Shown in pieces: positions 44,775-53,616 of a DNA stretch of 64,000 nt. The DNA is from Curtobacterium poinsettiae. Its GTDB lineage: Bacteria; Actinomycetota; Actinomycetes; Actinomycetales; Microbacteriaceae. The position numbers and the translations under genes were made by a program. The stretch's first letter is position 1, and every line of letters starts with the position of its first letter. The stretch lies in the NCBI RefSeq assembly GCF_025677645.1, contig NZ_CP106880.1, positions 43,928-107,927 on the forward strand, given 5' to 3'. Under the pieces are notes generated by a model that saw only the letters and a list, made by a program, of their open reading frames with translations, was not told the origin of the DNA and did not search any database.

Positions 44775-45692
44775 ATGGTGAGGATCGTGGGTCCGAGTGG
44801 GGACGAAGCGGAGGCCAACGAGCGCCTGAACTGGCAGATGCTGATACTGCGGTCAGTGGTCGCTCACGATGATCGGGTGAGTGTCCCCGAGATCGCCCGG
44901 CCGGGATCGGAGCTCTTGGCCGACGACGAAGCGACAGCTCCGTTTCACACGTCCCATCTGGTGCCCTATGCCCTCAACGTCTCCAGCGACGCATTGAGAA
45001 CGGCGCTCGTCGTCCTGGCTGACGGCGAGGACATTCGAGTCCCCATCATCGGCCTCTACCCGCTCCTCCGAACCGTCATCGAGGGCTCCGGTCTTGCGAC
45101 GTGGCTGGTTGCTCCCGACGAGCGTCTTGTGCGGGTGAAACGCACGCGTGAGGCTCGGCTCTCGGACCTTTCGCACGATGACAGGGCGGTTGTGGTCGCG
45201 TCGACGCCCGAGCTGACAGACGACGCCGCCGAGAGGTCCGCCAAGCAGAAGATGCGACGCGAGAACTCGAGGCAAGTCCGTTCCGAGAAACGTCGACTGC
45301 TCGACCATGCTGCTCGTCTCGGCGTGGAGATCGACGAACGAGGCATGCCCGGGTTTGGACCGATCATGGAAGCAATCGCGCCGGTCATCGGCATGAGCGT
45401 CGGCGAAGTCCGTGGTGCGTGGCACTTCGTGTCCGGCCTCACGCATCCGTCGCTATCACGTGCTATCAGCATGGCGAGCCTCGAGGTGAAGGACAACAAC
45501 GGAGGCGGCATTCTCACCGCGACGATGTCGGCCGACCTAGCAACTGTGAGTCTCGCGCTCGACGCGGCGCTGCTGGGATTCAAGACTGCTCTCGACGTGG
45601 TCGCGGCCCGAGGCGGGCTGGCAGATCTCGCCTGGACCGGCAGCGATCTTCCCCCCGCCCCGAGGTTTCAACGGGTCTGGAACGACCGTTGA
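44775..45692 (+). CDS. Helical protein, resolvase-associated family (copy 3)
   Basis: 305 aa, intact. Shares with 23643 the LLRTVIEGSGLATWLVAP, DERLVRVKRTREARLS core and the W...SGxxH motif (AWHFVSGLTHPS). ATG 44775 is chosen because GAGGGGG lies 7 bases upstream; an ATG at 44754 has none. It follows a truncated resolvase, as copy 2 follows a frameshifted one. Function unknown. Confidence 0.62.
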   Translation: MVRIVGPSGDEAEANERLNWQMLILRSVVAHDDRVSVPEIARPGSELLADDEATAPFHTSHLVPYALNVSSDALRTALVVLADGEDIRVPIIGLYPLLRTVIEGSGLATWLVAPDERLVRVKRTREARLSDLSHDDRAVVVASTPELTDDAAERSAKQKMRRENSRQVRSEKRRLLDHAARLGVEIDERGMPGFGPIMEAIAPVIGMSVGEVRGAWHFVSGLTHPSLSRAISMASLEVKDNNGGGILTATMSADLATVSLALDAALLGFKTALDVVAARGGLADLAWTGSDLPPAPRFQRVWNDR

Positions 45693-45697
45693 GTGGT

Positions 45698-45725
45698 GGT
45701 GCCCCCGGATTGGGCCAGGGGCACC
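45698..45725 (+). terminator. Hairpin terminator
   Basis: GGTGCCCC / GGGGCACC, 12-base loop, starting 6 bases after the stop of the helical-protein gene. Confidence 0.6.
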
Positions 45726-45794
45726 GAGCCGGCGGGCACGTAGGGCGCCGACTTCCAGACACGATACCCGTGCTCCCTTCCCACATAGATAGCC

Positions 45795-45816
45795 CCTGCT
45801 ATCAAATGATAGCAGG
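45795..45816. promoter_or_regulatory. Inverted repeat CCTGCTATCA-AA-TGATAGCAGG
   Basis: 10-bp perfect arms, and longer with one mismatch (AGC on one side, GCT on the other). It lies between convergent genes, so it may terminate both, but the shared TGATAGCA core links it to the partition sites. More GCTAG/TAGC half-sites follow to 45865. Confidence 0.6.
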
Positions 45817-45868
45817 AGCTATTACGTGCATGTGTGAGCTAGCAGCAACTAGCAAAGGCTAGCGCGTG

Positions 45869-46171
45869 CTACTCCATGCCGTTCTTCTCGATGTGCTCCA
45901 TGCCGATCTCCATCGCTCGCAGCATGATCGCGTGATTCGGGTACCTGGTCGCCTTGTTGTAGTCGGCGATGCGGTCTCGGAGTGCTTCGTGCCCGCGCCA
46001 GCGCACGAGGGCCGTCAACGGCGCATCGCCCGCACTCTGCGGCCGTGCCTTCACCGGGGCGGTCGCCTGGGATGTCGCGGGCGTCTCGGGAGGCAGGGCG
46101 TCGGCCGCGGCCCCGAACGCGGCGATCGCGTCGGGGTCCGCCTCGGTCTTCTTGTTCCGTGCGATAGGCAT
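45869..46171 (-). CDS. Partition protein, ParB-like, centromere-binding candidate
   Basis: 100 aa. Disordered Pro/Ala-rich N-terminal half, then a helical RHH-like C terminus (ALRDRIADYNKATRYPNHAI then MLRAMEIGMEHIE). It is not a canonical ParB; it fits the small type Ib ParB/ParG class. It overlaps the parA stop by one base (TGATG). Confidence 0.7.
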   Translation of the reverse strand: MPIARNKKTEADPDAIAAFGAAADALPPETPATSQATAPVKARPQSAGDAPLTALVRWRGHEALRDRIADYNKATRYPNHAIMLRAMEIGMEHIEKNGME

Positions 46172-46812
46172 CAGCCGTACACCTCCGCCGTGAGCTCCTG
46201 AATCTCAGCCCGCGCCTGCTTCGCCTTCGATACAGGGAGCTCCATCACTCCAAGGCCAGGAGCGGCGGCGTCGCGGTAGGCCTTGCGCGAGTACAGAACG
46301 GTTTCGAGGGGCTTGACCTGGGGGTACTCCACGATGAACTCGGAGACGTCTTCTGTTTCCGTCTCGTTATGATTGGTGGGTGCCTGGCTCAGCAGGCTAC
46401 GGACCTCCAGGTCCGGGTTGAAGTCGCGGGCCGTCGAGATCACCTCGTCGAACTCCTCGAGCGTCTCGACGTCGAACTGACTGGCGCGGAGGACGACGAT
46501 CATGAGATCCGCGGCGGTCATCGCTGTTCGCATCTCCTGGTTGTCATCGCCGGCGACGTCAACGATCACGTGGTCGTAGAGCTTGTCGAGATCACGCAGG
46601 GCGGCGTGCACGTTGCCGCGCTTCTCGACGAGCGTCATCGCGGGTTCAACGCCGGCGTCCACTCGACGTGCGTGCCACTTGGCCAGCGATCGCTGCTTGT
46701 CGGCGTCGACGAGGATCACGCTCTTGCCCTGATGGGCGAGCGCCGCCCCGATGTTGGTGGCGACCGTGCTCTTGCCCGGGCCTCCCTTGGTTCCTCCTAC
46801 GAGGGTGATCAT
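46171..46812 (-). CDS. parA: ParA partition ATPase
   Basis: 213 aa. Deviant Walker A at residues 9-16 (KGGPGKST), preceded by ITLVGGT; a second ATP-binding segment ILVDADKQRSLAKW; and VIVDVAGDDNQEMRTAM. Small, without an N-terminal HTH, so of type Ib: the ParB-like partner would regulate the operon. Segregates the element with the partner and the sites upstream. Confidence 0.92.
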   Translation of the reverse strand: MITLVGGTKGGPGKSTVATNIGAALAHQGKSVILVDADKQRSLAKWHARRVDAGVEPAMTLVEKRGNVHAALRDLDKLYDHVIVDVAGDDNQEMRTAMTAADLMIVVLRASQFDVETLEEFDEVISTARDFNPDLEVRSLLSQAPTNHNETETEDVSEFIVEYPQVKPLETVLYSRKAYRDAAAPGLGVMELPVSKAKQARAEIQELTAEVYG

Positions 46813-46830
46813 CGCAACCCCTTTCGTGTG

Positions 46831-46955
46831 CCGTTGCTATCACGCACTATCAGTCGCTAGCCCAATCCAGCAGGCAATAGTGCCTGTTAGCAGGCTAGCA
46901 CATGCAAGCAGGTGATATCACTAGCAGCTGCTATTAGTTGCTAGCAGATGCTATG
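46831..46955. repeat. Iteron cluster, probable centromere/parA operator
   Basis: Dense copies of TGCTA(T/G)C and its complement (GATAGC, CTAGCA), including a perfect TAGCAGCTGCTA palindrome near 46922-46933. It lies directly upstream of parA, where a type Ib centromere and promoter are expected. Also shared with 44725 and 45795. Confidence 0.7.
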
Positions 46956-47106
46956 CAGCCGAATCGAGGTCCCGAAGCTGCTGCACGGGTCCGGGTCCGG
47001 GCCCGAAGAGTGACATGGCCTCTGAGGCTCTTCCCGGTGCCGGTACGGGGACCTGTGGGCTCGCGGGGGAGAGGCCAGCGTCGGTGGGGTCGTGGAGGAT
47101 TTGCTC

Positions 47107-47913
47107 ATGGATCCAGCTGAGGTTCGGGAACGGCAGGAGCGAGCGCTGATCGCGTTCGTGCTGCGCGCGCGACGCGTGCGGGCGCATTCGCTCGCTGAGG
47201 ATCTCGACGCGCTGGCGAAGCTGCAGAACCCGAGCTTCACGGTGACGGTCAACGCCGAGACGCGAGAGACGACAGTGCGGTCGGAGTATCCGCCGGAAGA
47301 GCAGGTCGAGAGTGCGGCTGCACGGATCCGGCCGTTGTTGCTCAACGAGGAAGATGCGCACTGCATCAAGACGATGAACGCGCTGCTGTACTTCGCTCGC
47401 GAGACCGGCGCCGACGCCGACGCGATCGCGGCGCTGAAGAAGCTGCGCGAGGACTGGAAGGTCGTCGCGTCGCAGAAGGTCAGCCGCTCAGCGTACGAGG
47501 TGCGGGTGAAGCAAGGGGAGGCGCCGGAGGAAGCGCTGGCGGACCACGAGCTTGCATATGCGTGGATCTACGGCGACGTTGTGCACGCCGACACCGACAA
47601 GCGTCAAGGTGCGCACTCGTTTGGTGTCGAGGAACGCTTCCATGCCGCTGTTCCGCTCGTGGCGCGCGTCATGGTGTTGACGATCCGGACACTGAACACG
47701 CTCGAATGGCTGCACGGCAGACGGATCTTGCCGTTCTTGCATGACGCCTTCGCGGAGGACGTCGTGGTCACCCGTCGGGTCGTCGTTCGCGAGGGCCCGG
47801 TGTTCGTCGCCCCCTTCGTGGACGGAGCGCTTCCGGTGCTGCCGGCACTGGGCGCAGAGGCTGGCAGCGGTTGGGTTGAGTTCGCGGACGAATTCCTCCC
47901 GGACCAGCAGTAG
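47107..47913 (+). CDS. Hypothetical plasmid protein
   Basis: 268 aa, unknown. Helical N terminus (RERQERALIAFVLRARRVRA), mixed middle (FHAAVPLVARVMVLTIRTLN), no signal or clear membrane span. ATG 47107 has GGAGG 7 bases upstream; an earlier start at 47092 does not. It sits between the partition sites and the replication gene and converges on the latter. Confidence 0.65.
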   Translation: MDPAEVRERQERALIAFVLRARRVRAHSLAEDLDALAKLQNPSFTVTVNAETRETTVRSEYPPEEQVESAAARIRPLLLNEEDAHCIKTMNALLYFARETGADADAIAALKKLREDWKVVASQKVSRSAYEVRVKQGEAPEEALADHELAYAWIYGDVVHADTDKRQGAHSFGVEERFHAAVPLVARVMVLTIRTLNTLEWLHGRRILPFLHDAFAEDVVVTRRVVVREGPVFVAPFVDGALPVLPALGAEAGSGWVEFADEFLPDQQ

Positions 47914-47955
47914 TGCGCCGATAGCGCAGTCGTCCGCGGATCTTGTCGGGCTGGC

Positions 47956-49845
47956 CTAAGCGGCAGATCGGCCGTTGGCGAGTGGGCTGACGCGTGGAAG
48001 ACGTCCGGTGGCGCTGATGAGCTGGCGGGCAGCACGGAAGTCGGCGCGGCCGTCGGTGGTGCGCGGGTGTTTGCCGTGTCGGTTGGTGCCGTCGTCGTAG
48101 AGCGTGATGGCGTCGGGGGAGGGGCGTCGGCCCGGGCGTTGACGGCCGGGGGAGGCCATCCAGGCGAGTTCGCCTTGCCACCAAGCCCAGGCCTCACGCT
48201 CGACGGCGTAGCGGTGTTGTCGCGCATGGAGAGTGCCGGCGGCGCCAATGCGCTGCGCGACGCGGTCTCGTTCGCCGAGCGGCGCAGCGGTCCAACCGTT
48301 GTGCGTCCAGCGGGTCAGACCGTGGCGGTGGAGCGTCCGCAGCGTCCGTGTGTCGTCGAGCGTGGGGGAGGTCAGGATCCGCGCATAGACGTTCCCAGTG
48401 TGTAGGCCCAGCCCGGTGCCCGCGGTGAAAGTGTCGTGGGTGCGTGTCTGCTGTCGGTCGGTGAGCTCGGACAGAAGGTGGGTGCGGTGGGCGGCCCCGG
48501 CCCCTCCGGGGCGCGGGTCCGCTTGTGACCGACCCCGGTCGGTATCCCTGTGGAGAGCGTTCTGTGGGTCGATCGTCCAGTGCGCAGCTCGGGTGCCTTC
48601 GTGGGCGGCGGTGTTGGCGATCCACCCGTCCGCAGCGAGGCGGAGGAGCGCCGTACGCGCGGTCTCACGCCCGATGCCACACAGAAGGGCCAGTCGGCGG
48701 ATGTCGGCCTCCACGGAGACGCTGACGGCTTGCAGGGCAAGGAGGCTGAGCGCGTCGAGGACCCGTCGGTCCGCAGGGCCGCCTCCGGAGCTCCAGCGTC
48801 CGGGAGAGGCCTCGGCGCGCTGTTGCAGGGAGTCGACGAGGTCCGCGATCGCGCCGGCTCGGCCATCGAAGGTCGGATCATCGCCGGCGCCGCGAGGGTT
48901 CGCTGCGACGTAGCGGACGGCCTTGTCCCACTGACGAGCGAGGACCCGGAGAGGGGACTGCTCGCCGGTGGTCGGCCGCGGAGCGCGGCGGCTGCCGGCA
49001 CGAACGGTGCGGACGTGCTCGAGGCCGGGCTCGTCGCGGCGTGCCAGGACGTCCGCGTACCGCCACCGTGCGGCTGCAGCGCCGACGAGGACCCGCCACA
49101 GGGAGGCGGACGCGTCGCCGGCGGCCGCGTCGTCCTGCAGCGCGGCCGCGCTGCGTGCTGCGAGCGGCCGTCGTGTGCCGGGCAGGTAGAGGCGCCCGTG
49201 GTGGTCCAGCGGCAGAGGGCGTCCAGCGTCGAGTGCGGCGTCGGGCGCGGTGGCCGCCGCGAGCTCGCCGGCGGCGATCGCGAGGGCACGCACCTGGTGC
49301 GCCCGGGCGCTTGGCGTCGTGAGCGCGGCGAGCGTGCCCATGATCGGGGTGGAGCGCCCTCCATCGCGGTGCGGGCTCAGCGGTGGGCGGAGGCAACCAG
49401 TTGCAGGGTTCGACAGGGGAGCCTTGTCGAGGCTCTTGCAGACCCGCGCGAGGTCGCGGGCGATCGTAGCGACGGTGTCAGCGCTGACACCGTCGATGAG
49501 GGCGACCCAGATGTGGCGGCCGCCGGAGGGGCCGGACTGGCAGACCAGGTGTGGCATGCCGGCGTCGTCGAGGAGCCGGCGGATGGTGTCGGTGTCGGTT
49601 TTGACGACCTTGAGTCCGACGTGTTTGGTGTCGAGGTCGAAGCCGAGGTAGCGGTAGCGGTGCTCGTCGTCGGCGAGGTTCATCGCCCACGGCCGCGCCG
49701 GGACGTCGCTGGTGACGGCGGCCCCACGGCCGGCGTAGGAGTTCACGACGGCGCCGTACGCGTCGACAGCAGCCACGCGCACACGGCGCCGAGGAGACAG
49801 GACGCGCGTGAGCGCCCAGGCGGACGAAGTGTCCGCTGCGGACAC
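47956..49845 (-). CDS. Replication protein with archaeo-eukaryotic-type primase domain
   Basis: 629 aa. The primase-polymerase signature is Asp70-x-Asp72 in YLGFDLDTKH, followed by SGPSGGRHIWVA (His111). The central region is Ala/Arg-rich, and a winged-helix segment is likely at about 385-420 (IRRLALLCGIGRETARTALL). It probably starts plasmid replication. GTG start, uncertain; CDS ends 42 bases after the convergent 47107 gene. Confidence 0.78.
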   Translation of the reverse strand: MSAADTSSAWALTRVLSPRRRVRVAAVDAYGAVVNSYAGRGAAVTSDVPARPWAMNLADDEHRYRYLGFDLDTKHVGLKVVKTDTDTIRRLLDDAGMPHLVCQSGPSGGRHIWVALIDGVSADTVATIARDLARVCKSLDKAPLSNPATGCLRPPLSPHRDGGRSTPIMGTLAALTTPSARAHQVRALAIAAGELAAATAPDAALDAGRPLPLDHHGRLYLPGTRRPLAARSAAALQDDAAAGDASASLWRVLVGAAAARWRYADVLARRDEPGLEHVRTVRAGSRRAPRPTTGEQSPLRVLARQWDKAVRYVAANPRGAGDDPTFDGRAGAIADLVDSLQQRAEASPGRWSSGGGPADRRVLDALSLLALQAVSVSVEADIRRLALLCGIGRETARTALLRLAADGWIANTAAHEGTRAAHWTIDPQNALHRDTDRGRSQADPRPGGAGAAHRTHLLSELTDRQQTRTHDTFTAGTGLGLHTGNVYARILTSPTLDDTRTLRTLHRHGLTRWTHNGWTAAPLGERDRVAQRIGAAGTLHARQHRYAVEREAWAWWQGELAWMASPGRQRPGRRPSPDAITLYDDGTNRHGKHPRTTDGRADFRAARQLISATGRLPRVSPLANGRSAA

Positions 49846-50027
49846 GCGGGCAGGTGAGTATGTACCGGGCGCAGCAACGTGCGTTACGATGGCGACACCT
49901 CCTCCTCTCGGGGTGGTGGTACGACGAAGGCTCCCGGGTAACCGGGCTTCTTCTCTCGGAACTCACAACCTGACCCGTTTGGCGACTAGACAGGCAGTGA
50001 GATACATGACTTGGGGCTTGGCCCCGG

Positions 50028-50047
50028 ACCCCCGCCTCGGCGGGGGT
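50028..50047. terminator. GC-rich hairpin
   Basis: ACCCCCGCC-TC-GGCGGGGGT, 9-bp arms, just after the end of the small gene at 50056 (minus strand), so likely its terminator. The 180 bases to 49846 hold the replication gene's promoter region and nothing else recognised. Confidence 0.65.
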
Positions 50048-50055
50048 TCTGTCGT

Positions 50056-50292
50056 TTAAGCGGCTGGGTGGGCGGCCTCCAGAGATTGGTCGAAGACCGG
50101 CAGCGCGCCGAACTCGGCCTCGTACTGAGCACGAAGCCGCTCCAGGTAGAGGGACACGCTGAGGTTGCCGGAGGCGCGGGCAGCGTCCGTGAACGCCTTC
50201 CCGGTGTCCGGATGCAACCGGATATCGGGCCGTGCGGGTTCGACGCCGCGCGGGAGACGGTTCCGCTTCACACCTGCGTTAGATCCGGGCAT
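50056..50292 (-). CDS. Small ribbon-helix-helix-like protein
   Basis: 78 aa from ATG 50292. PDIRLHPDTGKAFTDAARAS, then GNLSVSLYLERL is an RHH-like strand-helix-helix with the conserved Ser before the second helix. A perfect palindrome sits just upstream. Possible copy-number or partition regulator. Confidence 0.65.
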   Translation of the reverse strand: MPGSNAGVKRNRLPRGVEPARPDIRLHPDTGKAFTDAARASGNLSVSLYLERLRAQYEAEFGALPVFDQSLEAAHPAA

Positions 50293-50304
50293 GGTCACGA
50301 GTCT

Positions 50305-50316
50305 GGTGTTAACACC
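50305..50316. promoter_or_regulatory. Palindrome GGTGTTAACACC
   Basis: 12-bp perfect palindrome 13 bases upstream of the small RHH-like gene, placed as an operator for autoregulation. Confidence 0.5.
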
Positions 50317-50360
50317 GTGGTTACCCCGGGAAGCTGCTTCGGCGTGTCCGATCGTGGCAC

Positions 50361-51503
50361 TCACTGGAACCACCCGGCGACGATTTGCACCCAACGGTGC
50401 CGGAACGCGCGAGTCAGAGTCGTCTCGCCGCGGCAGAACCGCACGAAGTAGTTCCGTCCGATGGGGGTCTTGGAGATCAGGAAGTGGAAGCCGCCCGGGA
50501 ACCGGGTGAACATGCGCAGCAGCTTCTCGCCGGCGTTGATCTCGGGCACGAGCTCCGCGTGTACCTGCGCCTCGTAGCGGTCGAGGGCAGCAGCGTCACC
50601 GCCGGCGAACGCGGCCGCGGCGATACCTGCCCATTCACCGGAGCGGAGGGCGAAGGAGATCCCTTCACGTGTCCACGGCTCAAGGAGCCCCGCCGTCTCG
50701 CCGGCGAGCACGACGGTGCCGCGGCGCAGCGGGGAGTTATGGGCGCGCCACTGAGTGAGGTGTCCGCTGCTGCGGTCCTGGTCAGTGGGATGCAGGTCGA
50801 GTCGTTTGATCCAGTCGTTCAAGTAGCCCCGCGTCTGGTCCCCGTAGCCCTTTCGCTCGATGACGCCAACGGTGAGGGTCTTCTCCTTGGGGAACACCCA
50901 CGCGTACGTGCCTGGGCGAGGGCCCCAGTCCAGCAGGACGCCGGTCGCGGCGTCCTCTGGTCGGCGGGGGACTTCGACCTCGAGGCCGAGGTCGGTCCGC
51001 TCGATGACAACACCGACATGCCGGCCGACGCGTCCGCCGGAGCCATCGGCGCCGATGACGACGCGTGCAAACAGTTCGTCGCCATCTGAGAGAGCGAGAC
51101 GGGTTTGCCCGTCCTCGTCCGTGAGGGATCGGACGTTGGCGCCGTCGCGGAAATCGGCGCCGGCTTCCTTAGCCGCGTCGACGTTGGCCTGGTCGAATCG
51201 TTCCCGGTCGACCATCGCAACGAAGGGTGCCTGGGTGCGAACGCGGGTCACGCGACCCATGCGATGCGAGAAACCCACCTCGGGGACGTCCGCCTCGATC
51301 GTTGCGAGAGCATGGTCGTTCATCCGGTGCCGCGACTGACCAATGATGCCGCCACCGCACGTCTTGTACCGGGGGAACGTAGCCTTGTCGAGCAGCAGCA
51401 CGCGGGCGCCGCCGAGAGCGGCGTAGCGTGCTGCCGTGGCCCCTGCAGGGCCGGCACCCACGACTACGACGTCCCACACCTGATTGGCGTCTGTGTCCTG
51501 CAT
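50361..51503 (-). CDS. Geranylgeranyl-reductase-like FAD oxidoreductase
   Basis: 380 aa. N-terminal FAD-binding motif (VVVVGAGPAGATAARYAA), then the family's CGGGIIG after FPRYKT, GADGSGGRVGRHVGV in the middle, and VVLAGETAGLLEPWTREGIS near the end. These enzymes reduce isoprenoid double bonds. On a mobile element its role is unclear. Fairly standard length. Upstream lies the operator-like repeat at 51534. Confidence 0.88.
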   Translation of the reverse strand: MQDTDANQVWDVVVVGAGPAGATAARYAALGGARVLLLDKATFPRYKTCGGGIIGQSRHRMNDHALATIEADVPEVGFSHRMGRVTRVRTQAPFVAMVDRERFDQANVDAAKEAGADFRDGANVRSLTDEDGQTRLALSDGDELFARVVIGADGSGGRVGRHVGVVIERTDLGLEVEVPRRPEDAATGVLLDWGPRPGTYAWVFPKEKTLTVGVIERKGYGDQTRGYLNDWIKRLDLHPTDQDRSSGHLTQWRAHNSPLRRGTVVLAGETAGLLEPWTREGISFALRSGEWAGIAAAAFAGGDAAALDRYEAQVHAELVPEINAGEKLLRMFTRFPGGFHFLISKTPIGRNYFVRFCRGETTLTRAFRHRWVQIVAGWFQ

Positions 51504-51533
51504 GAGGCCAGAGCCTACCCGGGATCAGACGGG

Positions 51534-51550
51534 CTACGCTGGATGCGTAG
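51534..51550. promoter_or_regulatory. Operator-like repeat CTACGC-TGGAT-GCGTAG
   Basis: 6-bp arms, 5-base spacer, 41 bases before the ImmA-like gene. The same repeat stands at 53617-53633 before the conjugation operon. Confidence 0.65.
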
Positions 51551-51591
51551 CACTTCGGGAACCATCGGCGAGTCGGAAGGGGAGTCCCAAC

Positions 51592-52092
51592 ATGGCGGGA
51601 AGAGTCGATCAAGCCGCACTCAAGCTGCTCGATGACCGCGGGATCCCGGAATCGCTCTCGATGATGGATCTGCAGCGTCGTCTGCAGGACATCACTGGAC
51701 GCGACCTCGAGTATTACGTGGCCTCGAACCTCGAAGGCAAAGAAATCCACGGGGTCTGGGGATCTGACCTTGAGCAGAACGTCGACATGGTCTACTGCCC
51801 GCCCGGCAATCCCACCGTGCAGTACTTCATCATCCAGCACGAGCACGGCCACATGATCGCCTCGCCGAATGGCGCCGGGAAGAACATCGGCGCCAACCCA
51901 GAGATCGTTGAGCTCCTTGGAACAGCCATCCCGCTCGGCCGACGTCTCGACTTCACGTTCCAGCACAGCGACTTCTCCGCAGAGGAGGAGCGCCTAGCGG
52001 AGATGGTTGGCGCCGAACTCGCGGTGCGTGTCCTGCGCTACGAGAAGGGCCGCGGGAAGGACTTCCAGTTCGGGCGGGTGTTCGAGCGATGA
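51592..52092 (+). CDS. ImmA/IrrE-like metallopeptidase
   Basis: 166 aa. Zinc motif HEHGH at 83-87 (IIQHEHGHMI) and a downstream Glu-rich helix (EERLAEMVGAELAVRVLRYE). ImmA proteases cut XRE repressors of mobile elements. ATG 51592. It is coupled by ATGA overlaps to the next two genes. Confidence 0.82.
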   Translation: MAGRVDQAALKLLDDRGIPESLSMMDLQRRLQDITGRDLEYYVASNLEGKEIHGVWGSDLEQNVDMVYCPPGNPTVQYFIIQHEHGHMIASPNGAGKNIGANPEIVELLGTAIPLGRRLDFTFQHSDFSAEEERLAEMVGAELAVRVLRYEKGRGKDFQFGRVFER

Positions 52093-53168
52093 CAGGTGGG
52101 CCCAGTTGGATCACCGTGACGGGCATCGCCACGGTGATATCAGTGTGGATCGCCGCTGCAGCGATGCTGTTCCCGAACGTCCGGGGCAAGAACTCGATGC
52201 TGCCAACCGGTGTCGTGTTCTGGGCCATCGGATGCAGTCTGCAAGCGCCGTGGCTCTACGTTGTCGTGGACAGGTTCCTCGGCGGGGAGAACCTGACGAA
52301 CCTGCTGTATCGGTCCGCCGTGATCGTGGCCCTCGGCTGCCTCGAGGTGATGGTGATCCGGGCGATGAGCGGCAGCCGGATCCGCCTGGTCGAAGCTGGT
52401 GTGTGGGCCGTGACCTTCGTCATGATCGCCACGCAGTCCGCGCTGTTCATGGCAGCCGACTGGTCCGTGTCTGACCCGTACCTCGGCAGGTACACCGGGG
52501 AACCCCTGCGCGAACTCTTCGCCGCAATCCTGCCGATCTGTGTCGGCCTGTTCGGCATCCAGGTCCTCCGCGTCGCCTTCAAGGGGCTACCCGGCTACGG
52601 CGAGTGGACCACCCGTTGGGGTGTGAGCCTCATTGGCGTCGCCGCCGTGGTCGACCTGCTGTGGGTGAGCGAGAGCCTCGTCATCGGTGTGGTGCGCGCC
52701 ACCGTGGCCCCGCACGCGCTCATGACGGGCAACGTTGAGCCGTTGTGGGAAATCGCGGTCGTGTCCATGTGTGTGGTGACGGCCGTTGGTGTCGTCGTGG
52801 CAGCCGCTCATCCAGTCCTCGTCCCCGCATGGCGACGGGTCCTGCTCATCGTGTCAATCCCAGTCAGCGACCGCGCCATGCTCACAAACCCCGAGTACAG
52901 CGTTCACACACGATCCGAACGCCACCAGGCCGCATTCAGGAGTCGCGGAGAGGTCGCGGAGCTGGCACTCTGGCAACGCTGGGCAGAGCTGGAGGACAAC
53001 ATCCGATTGCGGCAGTTCCAGCCACGCTGGTACGAGCGGCAGTTGATCCACCTGATGATGGGTGCCACAAGCGCGAGCTTCGCCGGCAGCATCGTTCCGC
53101 AACTACTCCTCCCGAATCCCGACACCGAACACAGACCAGGCCCGACCCGAATCGAGTCCACAGCATGA
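52089..53168 (+). CDS. Integral membrane protein of the ImmA-XRE operon
   Basis: 359 aa. About six or seven transmembrane segments in the first 250 residues (for example VVFWAIGCSLQAPWLYVVV, VWAVTFVMIATQSALFM, WGVSLIGVAAVVDLLW). A cytoplasmic C terminus of about 90 aa follows, containing LWQRWAELEDNIRLRQF. This layout matches the MAB_1171c-like membrane proteins that accompany ImmA and XRE genes. 4-bp overlaps with both neighbours; role unknown. Confidence 0.75.
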   Translation: MTGGPSWITVTGIATVISVWIAAAAMLFPNVRGKNSMLPTGVVFWAIGCSLQAPWLYVVVDRFLGGENLTNLLYRSAVIVALGCLEVMVIRAMSGSRIRLVEAGVWAVTFVMIATQSALFMAADWSVSDPYLGRYTGEPLRELFAAILPICVGLFGIQVLRVAFKGLPGYGEWTTRWGVSLIGVAAVVDLLWVSESLVIGVVRATVAPHALMTGNVEPLWEIAVVSMCVVTAVGVVVAAAHPVLVPAWRRVLLIVSIPVSDRAMLTNPEYSVHTRSERHQAAFRSRGEVAELALWQRWAELEDNIRLRQFQPRWYERQLIHLMMGATSASFAGSIVPQLLLPNPDTEHRPGPTRIESTA

Positions 53169-53611
53169 GTTACGACAAGCTCACCGACGAGCAGAAGGAG
53201 CAGCGGGCCGCCCTAGCCCGCAAGCTCGACCTGCTCTGCCGCACGATCATGGCGCCCGACGGTGCACCCGTCACGTACACGAAGATCCGCGACTACCTCG
53301 CGGACCGCTACATCAAGCTCAGCCGCTCCCGGTGGGAGTACATGCGCGCCGGGAACAAGTACCTCGTCGACGACAAGCTGCTCTTGTCCGCGATCGCGCA
53401 GTACTTCGAGGTCGACCCCGCCTACCTCATCGGGCCAGACAGCCAGTTGACGGAAACCATCGACGCCGCCCTCCGGTTCACACTTGCGGAGCGAACGAGC
53501 CCTGTGCAGCTGCACGCCGCCCGCACACTGGGCCAGGACGTGTCGACCGAGCACCTCAACCGGCTGACTGCACTCCTCGAGGAGATCGAAGCGGCACGTA
53601 AGCAGCCGTAG
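53165..53611 (+). CDS. XRE-like transcription regulator
   Basis: 148 aa. HTH-like N terminus (YTKIRDYLADRYIKLSRSRW, then MRAGNKYLVDDKLLLSAIAQ) and a FEVDPAYLIG motif common in actinobacterial XRE repressors. It is coupled to the membrane-protein gene. Its likely binding sites lie before the operon and just downstream, before the conjugation operon. Confidence 0.78.
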   Translation: MSYDKLTDEQKEQRAALARKLDLLCRTIMAPDGAPVTYTKIRDYLADRYIKLSRSRWEYMRAGNKYLVDDKLLLSAIAQYFEVDPAYLIGPDSQLTETIDAALRFTLAERTSPVQLHAARTLGQDVSTEHLNRLTALLEEIEAARKQP

Positions 53612-53616
53612 CCTCA

